NCBI RefSeq assembly: GCF_900163545.1 | Contig: NZ_FUHW01000038.1 | Coordinates: forward strand, 340,451 to 404,450 | Source of the DNA: Arthrobacter rhombi | Lineage (GTDB): Bacteria > Actinomycetota > Actinomycetes > Actinomycetales > Micrococcaceae | DNA length: 64,000 nt | Reading direction: 5' to 3' | In this document: positions 36,182 through 45,869 of the stretch, one piece after another | Layout of the letters: each line of letters begins with the position of its first letter | Numbering within the stretch: position 1 is the stretch's first letter | The notes under the pieces: generated by a model | The model's database searches: none | Seen by the model: the letters and a program-made list of their open reading frames with translations, nothing else | What the model was told of the DNA's origin: nothing | Program-made: the position numbers and the translations under genes

Positions 36182-37125
36182 GAGTCATCTTCGCCGGCAC
36201 GCCGCAGATCGCTGTGCCCTGCCTGGACCGACTGTTCTCCGATGGTTTGGACGTGGTAGCCGTGCTCACTCGAGAAGATGCCCCGCTCGGACGAAAACGC
36301 GTCCTCACGCCCTCGCCCGTCGCCGCACGTGCCGTCGAATTGGGTGTGCCGGTGATCAAGGCCAATCAGATCGACGACGACGTCGTGTCAGCTCTTTCCG
36401 CGACCGAAGCCGACATCGCGGCCATCGTCGCCTACGGGGGCCTGGTGCCACCAGAAGCTCTCGAAGTACCCCGGCACGGCTGGGTCAACCTGCACTTTTC
36501 ACTGCTGCCGGCCTGGCGTGGGGCTGCACCAGTCCAGCACTCGATCATTCACGGTGACGACGTCACCGGTGCGGTGACCTTCCGGCTCGAGGAAGGCCTC
36601 GACACCGGCCCGGTGTACGGGACACTGACTGAGGACATCGCCCCGGACGATACCGCGGGAGCCCTCCTGGGCAGGCTCTCCGAAAGTGGTGCCGTCCTGC
36701 TGTCGCAAACCCTGCACGGCATCGACGCCGGCCGCTTATCGCCGATACCCCAGAGCGGACCGGTGACCCTGGCCCCCAAACTCGGGATCGAGGACGGCCA
36801 TATCGACTGGACGGAACCGGCCCTGGCGATCCGGCGGCGCATCAACGGCACCACCCCCGAACCCGGGCCCTGGACCGTGTTGGACGGCAAGCGTTTCAAA
36901 CTCGGTGCCGTCGCCCTGGAACCGTCGGTGACGGAGCTGGAACCAGCAGTGCTGCGCGTCCTCCCTGGCCGCGCACCCCGCGTTCTGGTGGGAACCGGCT
37001 CACATGCCCTGGAACTGCATGAAGTCCAGCCAGCCGGCAAGAAGATGATGAAGGCCTCCGACTGGGCCCGCGGGCTGGATATCGACGAACAAGGCGCAAC
37101 AGGGAAGCAGGTCTCCTTTTCATGA
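36178..37125 (+). CDS. fmt: Methionyl-tRNA formyltransferase
   Basis: Formylates initiator Met-tRNA with 10-formyl-THF; 315 residues. N-terminal formyltransferase domain shows VIFAGTPQIAVPCLD, catalytic NLHFSLLPAWRGAAPVQHSI and a DDVTGAVTFRLEEGLDTGPVY segment. C-terminal OB-like domain from about 205. ATGA overlap with both def and rsmB indicates coupled translation. Confidence 0.97.
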   Translation: MRVIFAGTPQIAVPCLDRLFSDGLDVVAVLTREDAPLGRKRVLTPSPVAARAVELGVPVIKANQIDDDVVSALSATEADIAAIVAYGGLVPPEALEVPRHGWVNLHFSLLPAWRGAAPVQHSIIHGDDVTGAVTFRLEEGLDTGPVYGTLTEDIAPDDTAGALLGRLSESGAVLLSQTLHGIDAGRLSPIPQSGPVTLAPKLGIEDGHIDWTEPALAIRRRINGTTPEPGPWTVLDGKRFKLGAVALEPSVTELEPAVLRVLPGRAPRVLVGTGSHALELHEVQPAGKKMMKASDWARGLDIDEQGATGKQVSFS

Positions 37126-38660
37126 GCAACGACTCACGCGGTGAACGCCGCAACGACGCCGGACGCCAACGCAACCGCGGCGGTTCGGGGCAACGGAACT
37201 TCAGCGCCTCTGCCCCCTCCCAACGCCGCCGTATCGCCGACCCTGCCCGGCTGGTCGCCTACGAGGTCCTGCGTGCCGTCGCCGAGCAGGACGCCTACGC
37301 CAACCTCGTCCTGCCCGGACGTCTCCGTGAACACGGGCTCAGCGGTCGTGACGCAGGATTCGCCACCGAACTGGCCTACGGCGCCCTCCGCGGACGGGGA
37401 TTCTACGATGCCGTCCTCTCCCGCTGTGTGGACCGTCCACTGGGAAAACTAGATCCGGCCATTTTGGATGCCCTCCGATTGGGCGCCCACCAGCTACTGG
37501 CCATGCGTGTACCCCACCATGCGGCACTGGATGAAACCGTTGGCCTGGCCCGTGCCGTCATCGGCGCCGGCCCCTCCGGACTCGTCAATGCCGTCTTGCG
37601 GAAGGTCTCACGGAACGACGCCGAAGCCTGGACGGCGCTGGTCCTGGACGGTGTCGAAAACGAGGTCTCCCGGCTGGGCCTGGAATACAGCCACCCCGAA
37701 TGGGTCGTCAGGGCTCTGCGCCAGGGACTGGTTGCCCACGGGCGGGATGCCGCCGAAATCACCGAGCTGCTCGCGGCAGATAACCTGGCGCCGGTCGTCA
37801 ACCTCGTTGCCCTTCCGGGGATCGGATCCCTCGATGAAGCCCTGGAACATGGTGCGACGCCGGGAGAATTGTCCCCCGATTCGGCGTACTACAGTGGGGG
37901 AGACCTCTCCAAGCTCTCCTCCATCCACAAGGGAACCACGCGGGTCCAAGATGCTGGTTCACAATTATTGGCCCGCGCCCTGGCCACCGTGGAAATCGAA
38001 GGACGCGATACCGACTGGCTGGATCTTTGTGCCGGCCCGGGCGGGAAAGCAGCCCTCCTGGCCAGCCTGGCCGCGCAGCGCGGCGCCGAATTGACCGCTA
38101 ATGAACCTGCCGAACACCGTGCCGAGTTGGTGCGCAAGGCGCTGCGTCCGGTGGATCGGGACGCCTGGAACGTCGTGGTCGGTGATGGACGGCGCTATCT
38201 GGGGATCCCCGCAGATCAGCGTTTCGACCGGATCATCGTTGATGCACCGTGCAGCGGGCTGGGAGCATTACGGCGCCGCCCCGAAGCCCGCTGGCGTAAA
38301 ACCCCTGCCGACGTGGCCGAGCTGACCACCTTGCAGGATGAGCTGATCGACGCGGCACTCAAGGCCTTGCGCCCCGGCGGAGTCCTGGCCTATGCGACCT
38401 GCTCACCCCATCCCGCCGAATCGCTGGCAGTGCTCGACGACGCCCTACGCCGCACACCGCACGCACGGCTCCTCGATACCGCGGCCGCGGTCAACACCGT
38501 CTCGCTCGAGGGCGGCATCGAAGGTACCGACCACGCTTCGGGCGGAAACACCGTGCAGCTCTGGCCGCATCTACACTCCACCGACGCCATGTTCCTGGCA
38601 CTGATCACCCTCGACGCCGACGCCGAGCAGGCCGAACCGATCGAGCAGACGAAAGGCTGA
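37122..38660 (+). CDS. rsmB: 16S rRNA (cytosine-C5)-methyltransferase RsmB/Sun family
   Basis: 512 residues. After a polar, basic N-terminus, a NusB-like RNA-binding domain (about 40-175, GFATELAYGALRGRGFYD), then a SAM-binding methyltransferase domain: LDLCAGPGGKAALLA, then the two Cys motifs DAPCSGLG and ATCSPHPAE for the m5C mechanism. Methylates cytosine in 16S rRNA (C967 in E. coli). Confidence 0.95.
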   Translation: MSNDSRGERRNDAGRQRNRGGSGQRNFSASAPSQRRRIADPARLVAYEVLRAVAEQDAYANLVLPGRLREHGLSGRDAGFATELAYGALRGRGFYDAVLSRCVDRPLGKLDPAILDALRLGAHQLLAMRVPHHAALDETVGLARAVIGAGPSGLVNAVLRKVSRNDAEAWTALVLDGVENEVSRLGLEYSHPEWVVRALRQGLVAHGRDAAEITELLAADNLAPVVNLVALPGIGSLDEALEHGATPGELSPDSAYYSGGDLSKLSSIHKGTTRVQDAGSQLLARALATVEIEGRDTDWLDLCAGPGGKAALLASLAAQRGAELTANEPAEHRAELVRKALRPVDRDAWNVVVGDGRRYLGIPADQRFDRIIVDAPCSGLGALRRRPEARWRKTPADVAELTTLQDELIDAALKALRPGGVLAYATCSPHPAESLAVLDDALRRTPHARLLDTAAAVNTVSLEGGIEGTDHASGGNTVQLWPHLHSTDAMFLALITLDADAEQAEPIEQTKG

Positions 38661-38663
38661 CCC

Positions 38664-39335
38664 ATGTCTCATTGCCGGATCCATCCCAGCATCCTCTCCG
38701 CCGACTTCGCCAACCTCGAAGCCGAACTGCACCGCATCGAAACCGCCGATGCCGTGCATGTCGATGTCATGGACAACCACTTCGTCCCGAACCTGACACT
38801 CGGCCTGCCGGTGGTCAAACGCATTGCAGAAGTCAGCAGCCTCCCGGTGGACGTGCACCTGATGATCGAAAACGCTGACCGGTGGGCTCCCGATTACGCA
38901 GATCTCGGGGTGGAGTCGGTGACCTTCCACGCCGAGGCCTCGGCGGCACCGGTCCGGCTGGCCAGGGAACTGCGGGCCCGGGGATCGAAGGCCGCGATGG
39001 CCTTGCGCCCGGCCACCGCGGTGGAACCGTATCTGGACATGTTCGAGGAACTGGATATGTTACTGCTGATGACCGTCGAACCCGGCTTCGGTGGTCAATC
39101 CTTCCTGGACATCATCCTGCCCAAGATCCGTAGGGCGCGGGCCGCCATCGAGGGGGCCGGATTACCGTTGATGCTGCAGGTCGATGGGGGGATCACCCGC
39201 GACACCATCCTGCGTGCCGCGGAAGCCGGAGCCGATGTCTTCGTGGCCGGTTCGAGCGTCTACGGCACCGAGGAACCCGCCGAGGCCATCGACGTATTGC
39301 GACATGTCGTCGAACACACCGGGTCGGGGCTATAG
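38664..39335 (+). CDS. rpe: Ribulose-phosphate 3-epimerase
   Basis: Interconverts ribulose 5-phosphate and xylulose 5-phosphate in the pentose phosphate pathway; 223 residues, TIM barrel. [13 protein letters not shown], metal-binding [37 protein letters not shown] and [10 protein letters not shown] motifs are all present. AAAGG before the ATG. Last gene of the def operon; its product feeds ribulose 5-phosphate to the riboflavin pathway that follows. Confidence 0.97.
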   Translation: MSHCRIHPSILSADFANLEAELHRIETADAVHVDVMDNHFVPNLTLGLPVVKRIAEVSSLPVDVHLMIENADRWAPDYADLGVESVTFHAEASAAPVRLARELRARGSKAAMALRPATAVEPYLDMFEELDMLLLMTVEPGFGGQSFLDIILPKIRRARAAIEGAGLPLMLQVDGGITRDTILRAAEAGADVFVAGSSVYGTEEPAEAIDVLRHVVEHTGSGL

Positions 39336-39349
39336 TTTAGGAACATAAT
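39331..39349 (+). promoter_or_regulatory. Promoter region of the riboswitch-controlled rib operon
   Basis: Two -10-like elements, TATAGT (39331-39336, overlapping the rpe stop) and CATAAT (39344-39349). The second would start transcription almost exactly at the first base of the riboswitch P1 stem. Confidence 0.5.
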
Positions 39350-39356
39350 TAAACAC

Positions 39357-39485
39357 ACGTGCTCCGGGGTCGGTGTAAGTCCGAACCGGCGGTTATAGTC
39401 CGCGACCCGAGGTGCCTCACGGCGCCGAGGTTGAACTGGTGGAATTCCAGTACCGACAGTTAAAGTCTGGATGGGAGAAGCACGT
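39357..39485 (+). promoter_or_regulatory. FMN riboswitch (RFN element)
   Basis: P1 closes with ACGTGCT (39357-39363) and AGCACGT (39479-39485). The typical RFN core is visible: CCGGGGTCGGTGTAAGTCC, then the GGCGGTTATAGTCCGCGACCC segment, then GAACTGGTGGAATTCCAGTACCGACAGTTAAAGTCTGGATGGGAGAAG. It controls ribM-ribD-ribE-ribBA-ribH. Downstream a GAGCCGC-C-GCGGCTC hairpin ends just before the AAGGAGG of ribM, and CCTC-type complements to that site lie in the 3' region, so control of translation is more likely than termination (inference). Confidence 0.95.
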
Positions 39486-39584
39486 ACAGGGCTGGTCTGG
39501 TGACCGGTGGCGTCCTCGACGCGCCGTCCGCCGATGCCTCAACTGTCGTTCCCCCGGAGCCGCCGCGGCTCATAAGGAGGAATG

Positions 39585-40289
39585 ATGGAATCCCTGCGGT
39601 GGCTCATTGATATTTTCAACGCCAATATTCCTGTCGGCAACAGCTCGCTTCTGGTGAGGGAAGTCGTCGGCAACATCTTCGGTCTGGCCAGCGCCGTCGG
39701 CGGCATGCGCCGCAAAGTCTGGGCCTGGCCGGTCGGCATCGTGGGCAACCTGTTGCTGCTCACGGTCTTCGTCGGCAGCGTCTTCGACACCGGCCACGCC
39801 GCCAACCTCCTGGGCCAGGCAGGCCGTCAGATCATGTTCATCGCCGTCTCGGTCTACGGCTACCGCCGCTGGAAACAAGCCAGCGGTGATGGAACGGGCA
39901 CCGCAGTCTCTCCTCGCTGGGCCACCGGTCGCGAACGCTGGACACTCGGGGTGATCATGATCGTGGGAACGATCGCGTTGACCCCACTGTTCCGCATTCT
40001 GGGTTCCTACGAACCGGTCTGGGCCGATGCCTGGACCTTCGTCGGGTCACTTCTGGCCACCTGGGGCATGGCCAAGGGATGGGTCGAGTTCTGGCTTCTC
40101 TGGGTCATCGTCGACGTGGTCGGGGTCCCCTTGCTCTTCAGCGCCGGATACTACGCCAGTGCGTTCATGTACCTCTTCTATGGTGGCTTCACCCTGGCCG
40201 GCTTCTTCATCTGGTGGCGGGCCAGGAACCGGGAACAAGCACTCGTGGAGACAGCCATGCCCGATCCCATCACCAGGACCTCGGCATGA
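39585..40289 (+). CDS. ribM: Riboflavin transporter RibM (PnuC family)
   Basis: 234 residues, about seven hydrophobic helices, PnuC/PnuX family (VGNIFGLASAVGGMRRKVWAWPVGIVGN; GWVEFWLLWVIVDVVGVPL; SAFMYLFYGGFTLAGFFIWW). Position directly behind an FMN riboswitch and ahead of ribD identifies it as the riboflavin importer RibM rather than a nicotinamide-riboside transporter. ATG at 39585 is preferred over the ATG at 39582 because AGGAGG ends at 39580. Confidence 0.9.
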   Translation: MESLRWLIDIFNANIPVGNSSLLVREVVGNIFGLASAVGGMRRKVWAWPVGIVGNLLLLTVFVGSVFDTGHAANLLGQAGRQIMFIAVSVYGYRRWKQASGDGTGTAVSPRWATGRERWTLGVIMIVGTIALTPLFRILGSYEPVWADAWTFVGSLLATWGMAKGWVEFWLLWVIVDVVGVPLLFSAGYYASAFMYLFYGGFTLAGFFIWWRARNREQALVETAMPDPITRTSA

Positions 40290-41383
40290 GCGGGCAGACT
40301 CAGCCAGTCCTGAACCACCCGGTGGAACATGAGGGCATGGAACGAGCCCTCGACCTGGCCGCCCAGGGGGTCCGCGGCGCGAATCCCCTGGTCGGTGCGG
40401 TCATCCTGGACGAATCCGGGCGCCTCGTGGCCAGCGGCTGGCATCGTGGCGCAGGTACCGCCCATGCCGAAGCCGCGGCACTGAGCGACCTCGGCCCCGT
40501 TGATTCGGAGCACGCCGCGCGCCTGACGATGCTGGCGACCTTGGAACCGTGTTCCCATCGGGGTCGGACCGGATCTTGTGCCGAGGCCATTACTCGCAGC
40601 GGAATCGGTCGGGTCGTGTACGCGGCCAGCGACGGTACGGCACGAGCAGGCGGCGGGGCAGGGATCCTAGTCGCCGCCGGTGTCGATGTCGCTTCCGGAT
40701 TATTGGGTCAGAAGGCCCGCAGATTGAACCATCGCTGGTTTAGCGCCCGGGCAGCGGATCGGCCCTTCACCAGTCTGCATCTGGCGCAAAGCCTCGACGG
40801 CAGGATCGCCGCCGCCGACGGAACCAGCCAGTGGATCACCGGTACCGGCGCTCGTGAGCACTCCCACCTGATCAGGGCGCGTTGCGAAGCTATTATCGCC
40901 GGGACGGGGACGATCATCGCCGATGATCCTCGGCTCACCGCCAGGAATCCAGCCGGCCAGAGGCCCGCCCACCAACCATTGCGCGTCATCATGGGCCACC
41001 GCGACCTGCCCCCCGGTGCGGCGGTCGCCGCCGATGACAACTATCTACAGATCCACACCCACGATCCGGCGGCCGTCCTGGAGACGCTGGCGGCACGGGG
41101 CATCGACCACGCCATGATCGAGGGCGGTGCCTCCATCGCCACGGCCTTCCTCGCCGCCGACCTGGTCGACGAGATCTGGTTGTACCAGGCGCCGATCATT
41201 TTGGGGGCCGGACGGCACGCCGTGGGCGAACTGGGGATCGGAACCCTGTCCGACGCCGGACACTGGCGATTTGATGAAGCCGGAGGTCCAGCACACCAAT
41301 TGCTGGGCTCCGACATCGTCCTCCATCTCGAACCACAACCAGGGCCCGCCTACCGGGCCTCCGAACACGAAGGGACCCGCTGA
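40286..41383 (+). CDS. ribD: Bifunctional pyrimidine deaminase / reductase RibD
   Basis: 365 residues. Deaminase domain with zinc motif HAEAAAL and PCSHRGRTGSCAEAI (about 50-98), then a reductase domain (about 150-345) with SLDGRIAAADGTSQWITG and MIEGGASIATAFL. Converts the GTP-derived pyrimidine to 5-amino-6-ribitylamino-uracil phosphate. ATGA overlap with ribM and TGATG overlap with ribE. Confidence 0.96.
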   Translation: MSGQTQPVLNHPVEHEGMERALDLAAQGVRGANPLVGAVILDESGRLVASGWHRGAGTAHAEAAALSDLGPVDSEHAARLTMLATLEPCSHRGRTGSCAEAITRSGIGRVVYAASDGTARAGGGAGILVAAGVDVASGLLGQKARRLNHRWFSARAADRPFTSLHLAQSLDGRIAAADGTSQWITGTGAREHSHLIRARCEAIIAGTGTIIADDPRLTARNPAGQRPAHQPLRVIMGHRDLPPGAAVAADDNYLQIHTHDPAAVLETLAARGIDHAMIEGGASIATAFLAADLVDEIWLYQAPIILGAGRHAVGELGIGTLSDAGHWRFDEAGGPAHQLLGSDIVLHLEPQPGPAYRASEHEGTR

Positions 41384-42009
41384 TGTTCACGGGAATCATT
41401 ACCGGATTAGGTCATGTTGAAGAAATGTCCGAGGTCTCGGGACAGGACGCAGCGATCCTGCGCATCAGCGCCCCAGGACATGCCGCCGATCTGGGCATCG
41501 GCGGGTCGCTGGCCGTGAACGGCGTCTGCCTGACGGCCACGGCCATCAACGGCGACGAGGTGGACCTGGATGTGATGGGCGAATCCCTCCGGCTGACCAC
41601 CACCGGTGGGCTGGCCGTCGGGCAGAAGGTCAATCTGGAACGCTGCGTTCCCGCCGGCGGTCGTCTCGATGGGCATGTGGTCCAAGGCCACGTCGATGGC
41701 ACCGGAACCGTCCTGGAACGCGAGGATGAAGGCAATTGGGTGCGCCTACGATTCGGGTTGGAGCGTGAGCTGGCCCGCTATGTGGCCCGTAAAGGGTCGA
41801 TTGCCGTGGACGGGGTGTCATTGACCGTGACCACCGTTTCCGATGCCGCGGAAGACGAACAATACTTCGAGGTCGGGGTCATCCCGACCACGCTGAGAGA
41901 AACCGTCCTGGGACAGCGACAACCCGGTGACGCAGTGAATCTGGAGGTCGACGTGATGGCCAAATATGCCGAGCGGCTTGCCGCGTTCTCCGACGGAGGC
42001 CGACGGTGA
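41383..42009 (+). CDS. ribE: Riboflavin synthase alpha subunit
   Basis: 208 residues, two lumazine-binding domains: MFTGIITGLGHV at the N-terminus with NGVCLTATAI, and the second repeat GSIAVDGVSLTVTTV. Dismutates two 6,7-dimethyl-8-ribityllumazine to riboflavin. Overlaps ribD by one base and ribBA by GTGA. Confidence 0.96.
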   Translation: MFTGIITGLGHVEEMSEVSGQDAAILRISAPGHAADLGIGGSLAVNGVCLTATAINGDEVDLDVMGESLRLTTTGGLAVGQKVNLERCVPAGGRLDGHVVQGHVDGTGTVLEREDEGNWVRLRFGLERELARYVARKGSIAVDGVSLTVTTVSDAAEDEQYFEVGVIPTTLRETVLGQRQPGDAVNLEVDVMAKYAERLAAFSDGGRR

Positions 42010-43322
42010 GCCCCCGGGAGGCAGGGGAGTCCCTGCTCGACCCGGTGGATGCCGCCGTTGCGGCCATGGCTGCCGGGCGCCCCGTCGTCGTGGTCGATGA
42101 CGAGGACCGCGAAAACGAAGGCGACATCATCTTCGCCGCGGAGTTCGCCACCCCCGAACTCCTGGGCTGGACCATCAGGTACTCTTCGGGTGTGCTCTGT
42201 GTCCCGCTGACCGGGGGCCGGGCCGACCAGTTGGGGTTGCCGCCGATGGTGGAGGACAACCAGGATGCCAAAGGCACCGCCTACACGGTCTCCTGTGACG
42301 CTGCTGCGGGAATCACCACCGGTATTAGCGGTGCGGATCGTGCCTTGACCGCCCGTCTGCTGGCCGATCCTGCCAGTGACGGGTCAATGATCAACCGTCC
42401 CGGACATATGTTCCCGCTACGGGCCGTCGACGGCGGTGTCCTGAAACGACGTGGACACACCGAAGCCAGCGTTGACCTGTGCCGATTGGCAGGGGTGCAG
42501 CCGGTAGGCGTGATCGCTGAGCTGATCCACGACGACGGTTCGATGATGCGTCTACCGGCCCTCCGTGTCTTTGCCGATGAATTCTCGATCCCGCTGATTA
42601 GTATCGAGGATCTTGCCGCCCGTCTCTCAGAACAGCAGGACGCCGAACCGGAACCGTCCACCCCTTCCGCGGTGCTCGGGGGACCGGTTGTTGCCGTTCC
42701 CACCGAGCACGGAACCTTCGCCGCCCAGGCCTGGACCGAACGACAGACGGGGCTGGAACATCTGACGTTGACGGCACCGACCCCACAGCATGCCAGCACC
42801 GATATCCCGCTGGTGCGGCTACATTCGGAGTGCCTGACCGGTGATGTTTTCGGCTCCTATCGCTGTGATTGCGGTGAGCAGCTCGACGCCGCCTTGGCAG
42901 CCATCGCCGTTGACGGCGGAACCATTGTCTATCTACGCGGTCATGAGGGCCGCGGGATCGGTCTGGCCAATAAGATCCGCGCCTACTCGCTGCAGGACGG
43001 AGGGGCGGATACCGTTCAAGCCAACGAGCAGCTGGGGCTGCCCGTGGACGCCCGCCGTTACGATGCGGCCGCCGCGATCCTGCATAGTATGGGCGTGGAG
43101 CGGGTCAGGCTGATCACGAACAACCCCCTCAAAGCCCAATGGCTGCGCGATTCAGGTGTTGACGTCGCCGAGTTGATCCCCAGCACGATCGTCGCTCGCC
43201 CCGAAAACACGCGGTACCTCCAGACCAAACGCGAACGCATGTCCCACCGCATCTTGGCCGAGGCCTTCGCCTCGACGGATCCTGCGGCACCGAACACACC
43301 CACGACCAAGGAGCACCACTGA
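42006..43322 (+). CDS. ribBA: Bifunctional DHBP synthase / GTP cyclohydrolase II
   Basis: 438 residues. The N-terminal DHBP synthase has the acidic loop [16 protein letters not shown] and [11 protein letters not shown]; the C-terminal GTP cyclohydrolase II has zinc cysteines in [20 protein letters not shown], then [12 protein letters not shown] and [20 protein letters not shown]. Supplies both branches of riboflavin synthesis. GTG start. Stop TGA overlaps the ribH ATG. Confidence 0.97.
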   Translation: MSPREAGESLLDPVDAAVAAMAAGRPVVVVDDEDRENEGDIIFAAEFATPELLGWTIRYSSGVLCVPLTGGRADQLGLPPMVEDNQDAKGTAYTVSCDAAAGITTGISGADRALTARLLADPASDGSMINRPGHMFPLRAVDGGVLKRRGHTEASVDLCRLAGVQPVGVIAELIHDDGSMMRLPALRVFADEFSIPLISIEDLAARLSEQQDAEPEPSTPSAVLGGPVVAVPTEHGTFAAQAWTERQTGLEHLTLTAPTPQHASTDIPLVRLHSECLTGDVFGSYRCDCGEQLDAALAAIAVDGGTIVYLRGHEGRGIGLANKIRAYSLQDGGADTVQANEQLGLPVDARRYDAAAAILHSMGVERVRLITNNPLKAQWLRDSGVDVAELIPSTIVARPENTRYLQTKRERMSHRILAEAFASTDPAAPNTPTTKEHH

Positions 43323-43804
43323 TGAGCGGACACGGAGCACCCGAGACCGGAACCGAGGAACTCAAGGCAGCAGGAACAGCAGGACTACGTGCTGTCGTCA
43401 TTGCCGCCAGCTGGCACCAGCAGGTGATGGACGGACTGGTTGACGGTGCCTTGCGCGCCGCGACCGAGGCCGGCATTGCCGCCCCTCGACTCGTGAGGGT
43501 TCCCGGCACCTTCGAACTGCCCGTCGCCGCGGCCCGCCTCGCTCCGGACTATGACGTCGTTGTCGCCCTGGGCGTCGTCATTCGCGGTGGAACACCGCAT
43601 TTTGACTTCGTCTGTCAGGGGGCGACGGCCGGTCTGACCAATGTCTCGATCAATACCGGGGTTCCGGTGGGCTTCGGCGTGCTGACCTGTGACACCGAAC
43701 AGCAGGCCCTCGACCGGGCCGGGCTGGCCGGGTCGGTGGAAGATAAAGGGCACGAAGCCATGTCGGCAGCGCTGCTGACGGCCGTGGCCCTCTCCGGAAC
43801 GTAG
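43322..43804 (+). CDS. ribH: 6,7-dimethyl-8-ribityllumazine synthase
   Basis: 160 residues; icosahedral lumazine synthase subunit. [49 protein letters not shown] (with active-site His) and [16 protein letters not shown] are diagnostic. The Asn-Glu loop is replaced by a shorter form. Ends the rib operon. Confidence 0.96.
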   Translation: MSGHGAPETGTEELKAAGTAGLRAVVIAASWHQQVMDGLVDGALRAATEAGIAAPRLVRVPGTFELPVAAARLAPDYDVVVALGVVIRGGTPHFDFVCQGATAGLTNVSINTGVPVGFGVLTCDTEQQALDRAGLAGSVEDKGHEAMSAALLTAVALSGT

Positions 43805-43819
43805 CGGTCCACGCAGCCG

Positions 43820-43857
43820 CTCCGAATCGTCGGTTTCGTCACATTGAAACCTCGGAG
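43820..43857 (+). terminator. Nested hairpin terminator after the rib operon
   Basis: CTCCGA/TCGGAG (43820-43825 with 43852-43857) encloses GGTTTC/GAAACC (43832-43837 with 43846-43851). No U-tract. Confidence 0.55.
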
Positions 43858-43881
43858 TCGGGGCGGCGCGTGGCCAACGGC

Positions 43882-43887
43882 TAGGCT
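43882..43887 (+). promoter_or_regulatory. -10 element (TAGGCT) for leaderless hisE mRNA
   Basis: TAGGCT, TGAAGG, GTG at 43894. Confidence 0.5.
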
Positions 43888-43893
43888 TGAAGG

Positions 43894-44157
43894 GTGAAAA
43901 CCTTTGACACCCTCTTTGCCGAACTGGCCGAAAAGGCACAAACCCGTCCCGCGGGTTCCCGCACCATCGCGGAGCTAGATTCGGGTGTCCACGGCATTGG
44001 TAAGAAGATCGTGGAAGAAGCAGCCGAAGTCTGGATGGCCGCCGAATACGAGACCGACGAGGAAGCAGCCGAAGAAATCTCGCAGCTGCTGTACCACCTG
44101 CAGGTCATGATGCTGGCCAAGGGACTGTCGCTGGAAGACGTCTATAAGCATCTCTAG
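43894..44157 (+). CDS. hisE: Phosphoribosyl-ATP pyrophosphatase
   Basis: Second step of histidine synthesis; 87 residues, all-alpha MazG/HisE fold. [23 protein letters not shown] holds the metal-binding EExxE-type residues, and [20 protein letters not shown] the second set. GTG start is leaderless. Separate from hisI here (unlike the enterobacterial hisIE fusion); hisG follows after a hairpin-bearing 80-base gap. Confidence 0.95.
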   Translation: MKTFDTLFAELAEKAQTRPAGSRTIAELDSGVHGIGKKIVEEAAEVWMAAEYETDEEAAEEISQLLYHLQVMMLAKGLSLEDVYKHL

Positions 44158-44190
44158 CCGCCCAACCCCGCCCAGGGTGGGGTCGGCGGC
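44157..44190 (+). terminator. Hairpin between hisE and hisG (terminator or attenuator)
   Basis: GCCGCC/GGCGGC outer arms (44157-44162 with 44185-44190) and ACCCC/GGGGT inner arms (44165-44169 with 44179-44183), starting at the last base of the hisE stop. No U-tract. Confidence 0.5.
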
Positions 44191-44237
44191 CAGGAGAGCG
44201 CAGACCACCGAACAGCAGCACAGAAAAGAGCACCGCC

Positions 44238-45086
44238 ATGTTGCGAGTAGCCGTACCAAATAAGGGCGCCCTCTCGGAGGCCGCCACCGCCATGCTCAAC
44301 GAATCCGGGTACCGCCAGCGGCGCGACAACCGCGAACTGGTGATGGTCGACCCGGATAACGACATCGAGTTCTTCTACCTCCGACCACGCGACATTGCCG
44401 TCTACGTCGGACGGGGCATCCTCGACGTGGGGATCACCGGACGTGATCTGTTCATCGACGCCGGAGTCAACGGCGATGCCGAAGAGCTCCTGCCACTGGG
44501 ACTGGGCGCCTCGACCTTCCGCTTCGCCGGACCCGTGGGAGATTTCTCCGGCGTTGAACAGCTCGAAGGCAAGCGGGTAGCGACCAGTTACGACGTCCTG
44601 CTCAAGAGCTACCTCGAAGAGCAGGGGATCAACGCGGCGGTGGTCCGCCTGGATGGCGCCGTTGAATCCTCGGTTCGTCTGGGTGTGGCCGACGCGATCG
44701 CCGACGTTGTCGAGACGGGCAGCACCCTGCGCGCGGCCGGGATGGAAACCTTTGGCGAAGCCATCCTGGAATCCGAAGCCGTGCTCATTGGGCGTACCGG
44801 TGAACACCCGCATGGACTGGAAATCCTCACCCGTCGCCTCCAAGGCGTCCTGGTGGCCCGTCGCTACGCGATGCTGGACTACGACATCCGCAAGGATCTC
44901 GTGGCCCAGGCCTGCGCACTGACCCCGGGATTGGAATCGCCCACGGTCTCACCATTGCACGACGGCGACTGGGTGGCCGTGCGTTCGATGGTGAAGCAGG
45001 CCCAAGCCAATAAGATCATGGACGAACTCTATGAGCTGGGCGCCCGCGCCATCCTCGTGACCAACATCCACGCCATTCGTATTTAG
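44238..45086 (+). CDS. hisG: ATP phosphoribosyltransferase (long form)
   Basis: First and feedback-regulated step of histidine synthesis; 282 residues, the HisGL long form with C-terminal ACT-like regulatory domain (about 210-282), so histidine inhibition is expected. [33 protein letters not shown], and the PRPP loop [18 protein letters not shown] are present. AAAGAG upstream of ATG. hisF follows after 12 bases. Confidence 0.97.
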   Translation: MLRVAVPNKGALSEAATAMLNESGYRQRRDNRELVMVDPDNDIEFFYLRPRDIAVYVGRGILDVGITGRDLFIDAGVNGDAEELLPLGLGASTFRFAGPVGDFSGVEQLEGKRVATSYDVLLKSYLEEQGINAAVVRLDGAVESSVRLGVADAIADVVETGSTLRAAGMETFGEAILESEAVLIGRTGEHPHGLEILTRRLQGVLVARRYAMLDYDIRKDLVAQACALTPGLESPTVSPLHDGDWVAVRSMVKQAQANKIMDELYELGARAILVTNIHAIRI

Positions 45087-45098
45087 GGGACCCAACCC

Positions 45099-45869
45099 GT
45101 GACTGTAGCCATCCGTGTCATTCCCTGTCTTGACGTCGATGCGGGACGCGTTGTTAAGGGAGTGAACTTTGAAGGCCTGCGCGATGCCGGCGACCCCGTG
45201 GAACTAGCCAAACGTTATAACGCGGCAGGAGCCGACGAACTAACGTTCTTGGACGTGACCGCCACCTCCGGGGACCGGGAAACGACGTTCGACGTCGTCC
45301 GCACCACGGCCGAAGAAGTCTTCATCCCCTTGACCGTTGGCGGTGGGGTGCGCTCGGTCGAGGATGTCGACCGCCTGCTGCGGGCCGGAGCCGATAAGGC
45401 CTCGATCAACACGGCTGCCGTGAAGCGCCCCGAGGTGATCCGGGAGATCACCCAACGCTTCGGTTCCCAGGTGCTGGTCTTATCGGTGGACGCCAAACGC
45501 AGCAGCGACCCCTCCCTCCCCTCGGGATTCGAAGTCACCACTCATGGTGGACGCACCGGGACCGGGATCGATGCCGTGGTCTGGGCCCGTGAGGCCGCCG
45601 ACGGCGGGGTCGGGGAGATCCTGCTGAACTCGATCGACGCGGACGGGACCAAGAACGGCTTCGATCTGGAAATGATTTCTGCCGTCCGTGCTGCCGTGAA
45701 CGTGCCGATCATCGCTTCCGGCGGTGCCGGCTCGCCCGGGGACTTCCCGGCGGCAGTCGCTGCTGGAGCCGACGCGGTTCTGGCGGCTTCGATCTTTCAC
45801 TTCGGTCCGGTCGACATGATTGCCCGGGTCAAACACGCCATTAAGGAGGCAGGTTATCCTGTTCGCTGA
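45099..45869 (+). CDS. hisF: Imidazole glycerol phosphate synthase cyclase subunit
   Basis: 256 residues, TIM barrel. Catalytic Asp in [14 protein letters not shown] (residue about 11) and Asp in [13 protein letters not shown]; phosphate loops VGGGVRS and [11 protein letters not shown]. With HisH makes IGP and AICAR; hisH and priA are not in this window. GTG start. Downstream GNAT gene starts inside its last codons. Confidence 0.97.
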   Translation: MTVAIRVIPCLDVDAGRVVKGVNFEGLRDAGDPVELAKRYNAAGADELTFLDVTATSGDRETTFDVVRTTAEEVFIPLTVGGGVRSVEDVDRLLRAGADKASINTAAVKRPEVIREITQRFGSQVLVLSVDAKRSSDPSLPSGFEVTTHGGRTGTGIDAVVWAREAADGGVGEILLNSIDADGTKNGFDLEMISAVRAAVNVPIIASGGAGSPGDFPAAVAAGADAVLAASIFHFGPVDMIARVKHAIKEAGYPVR

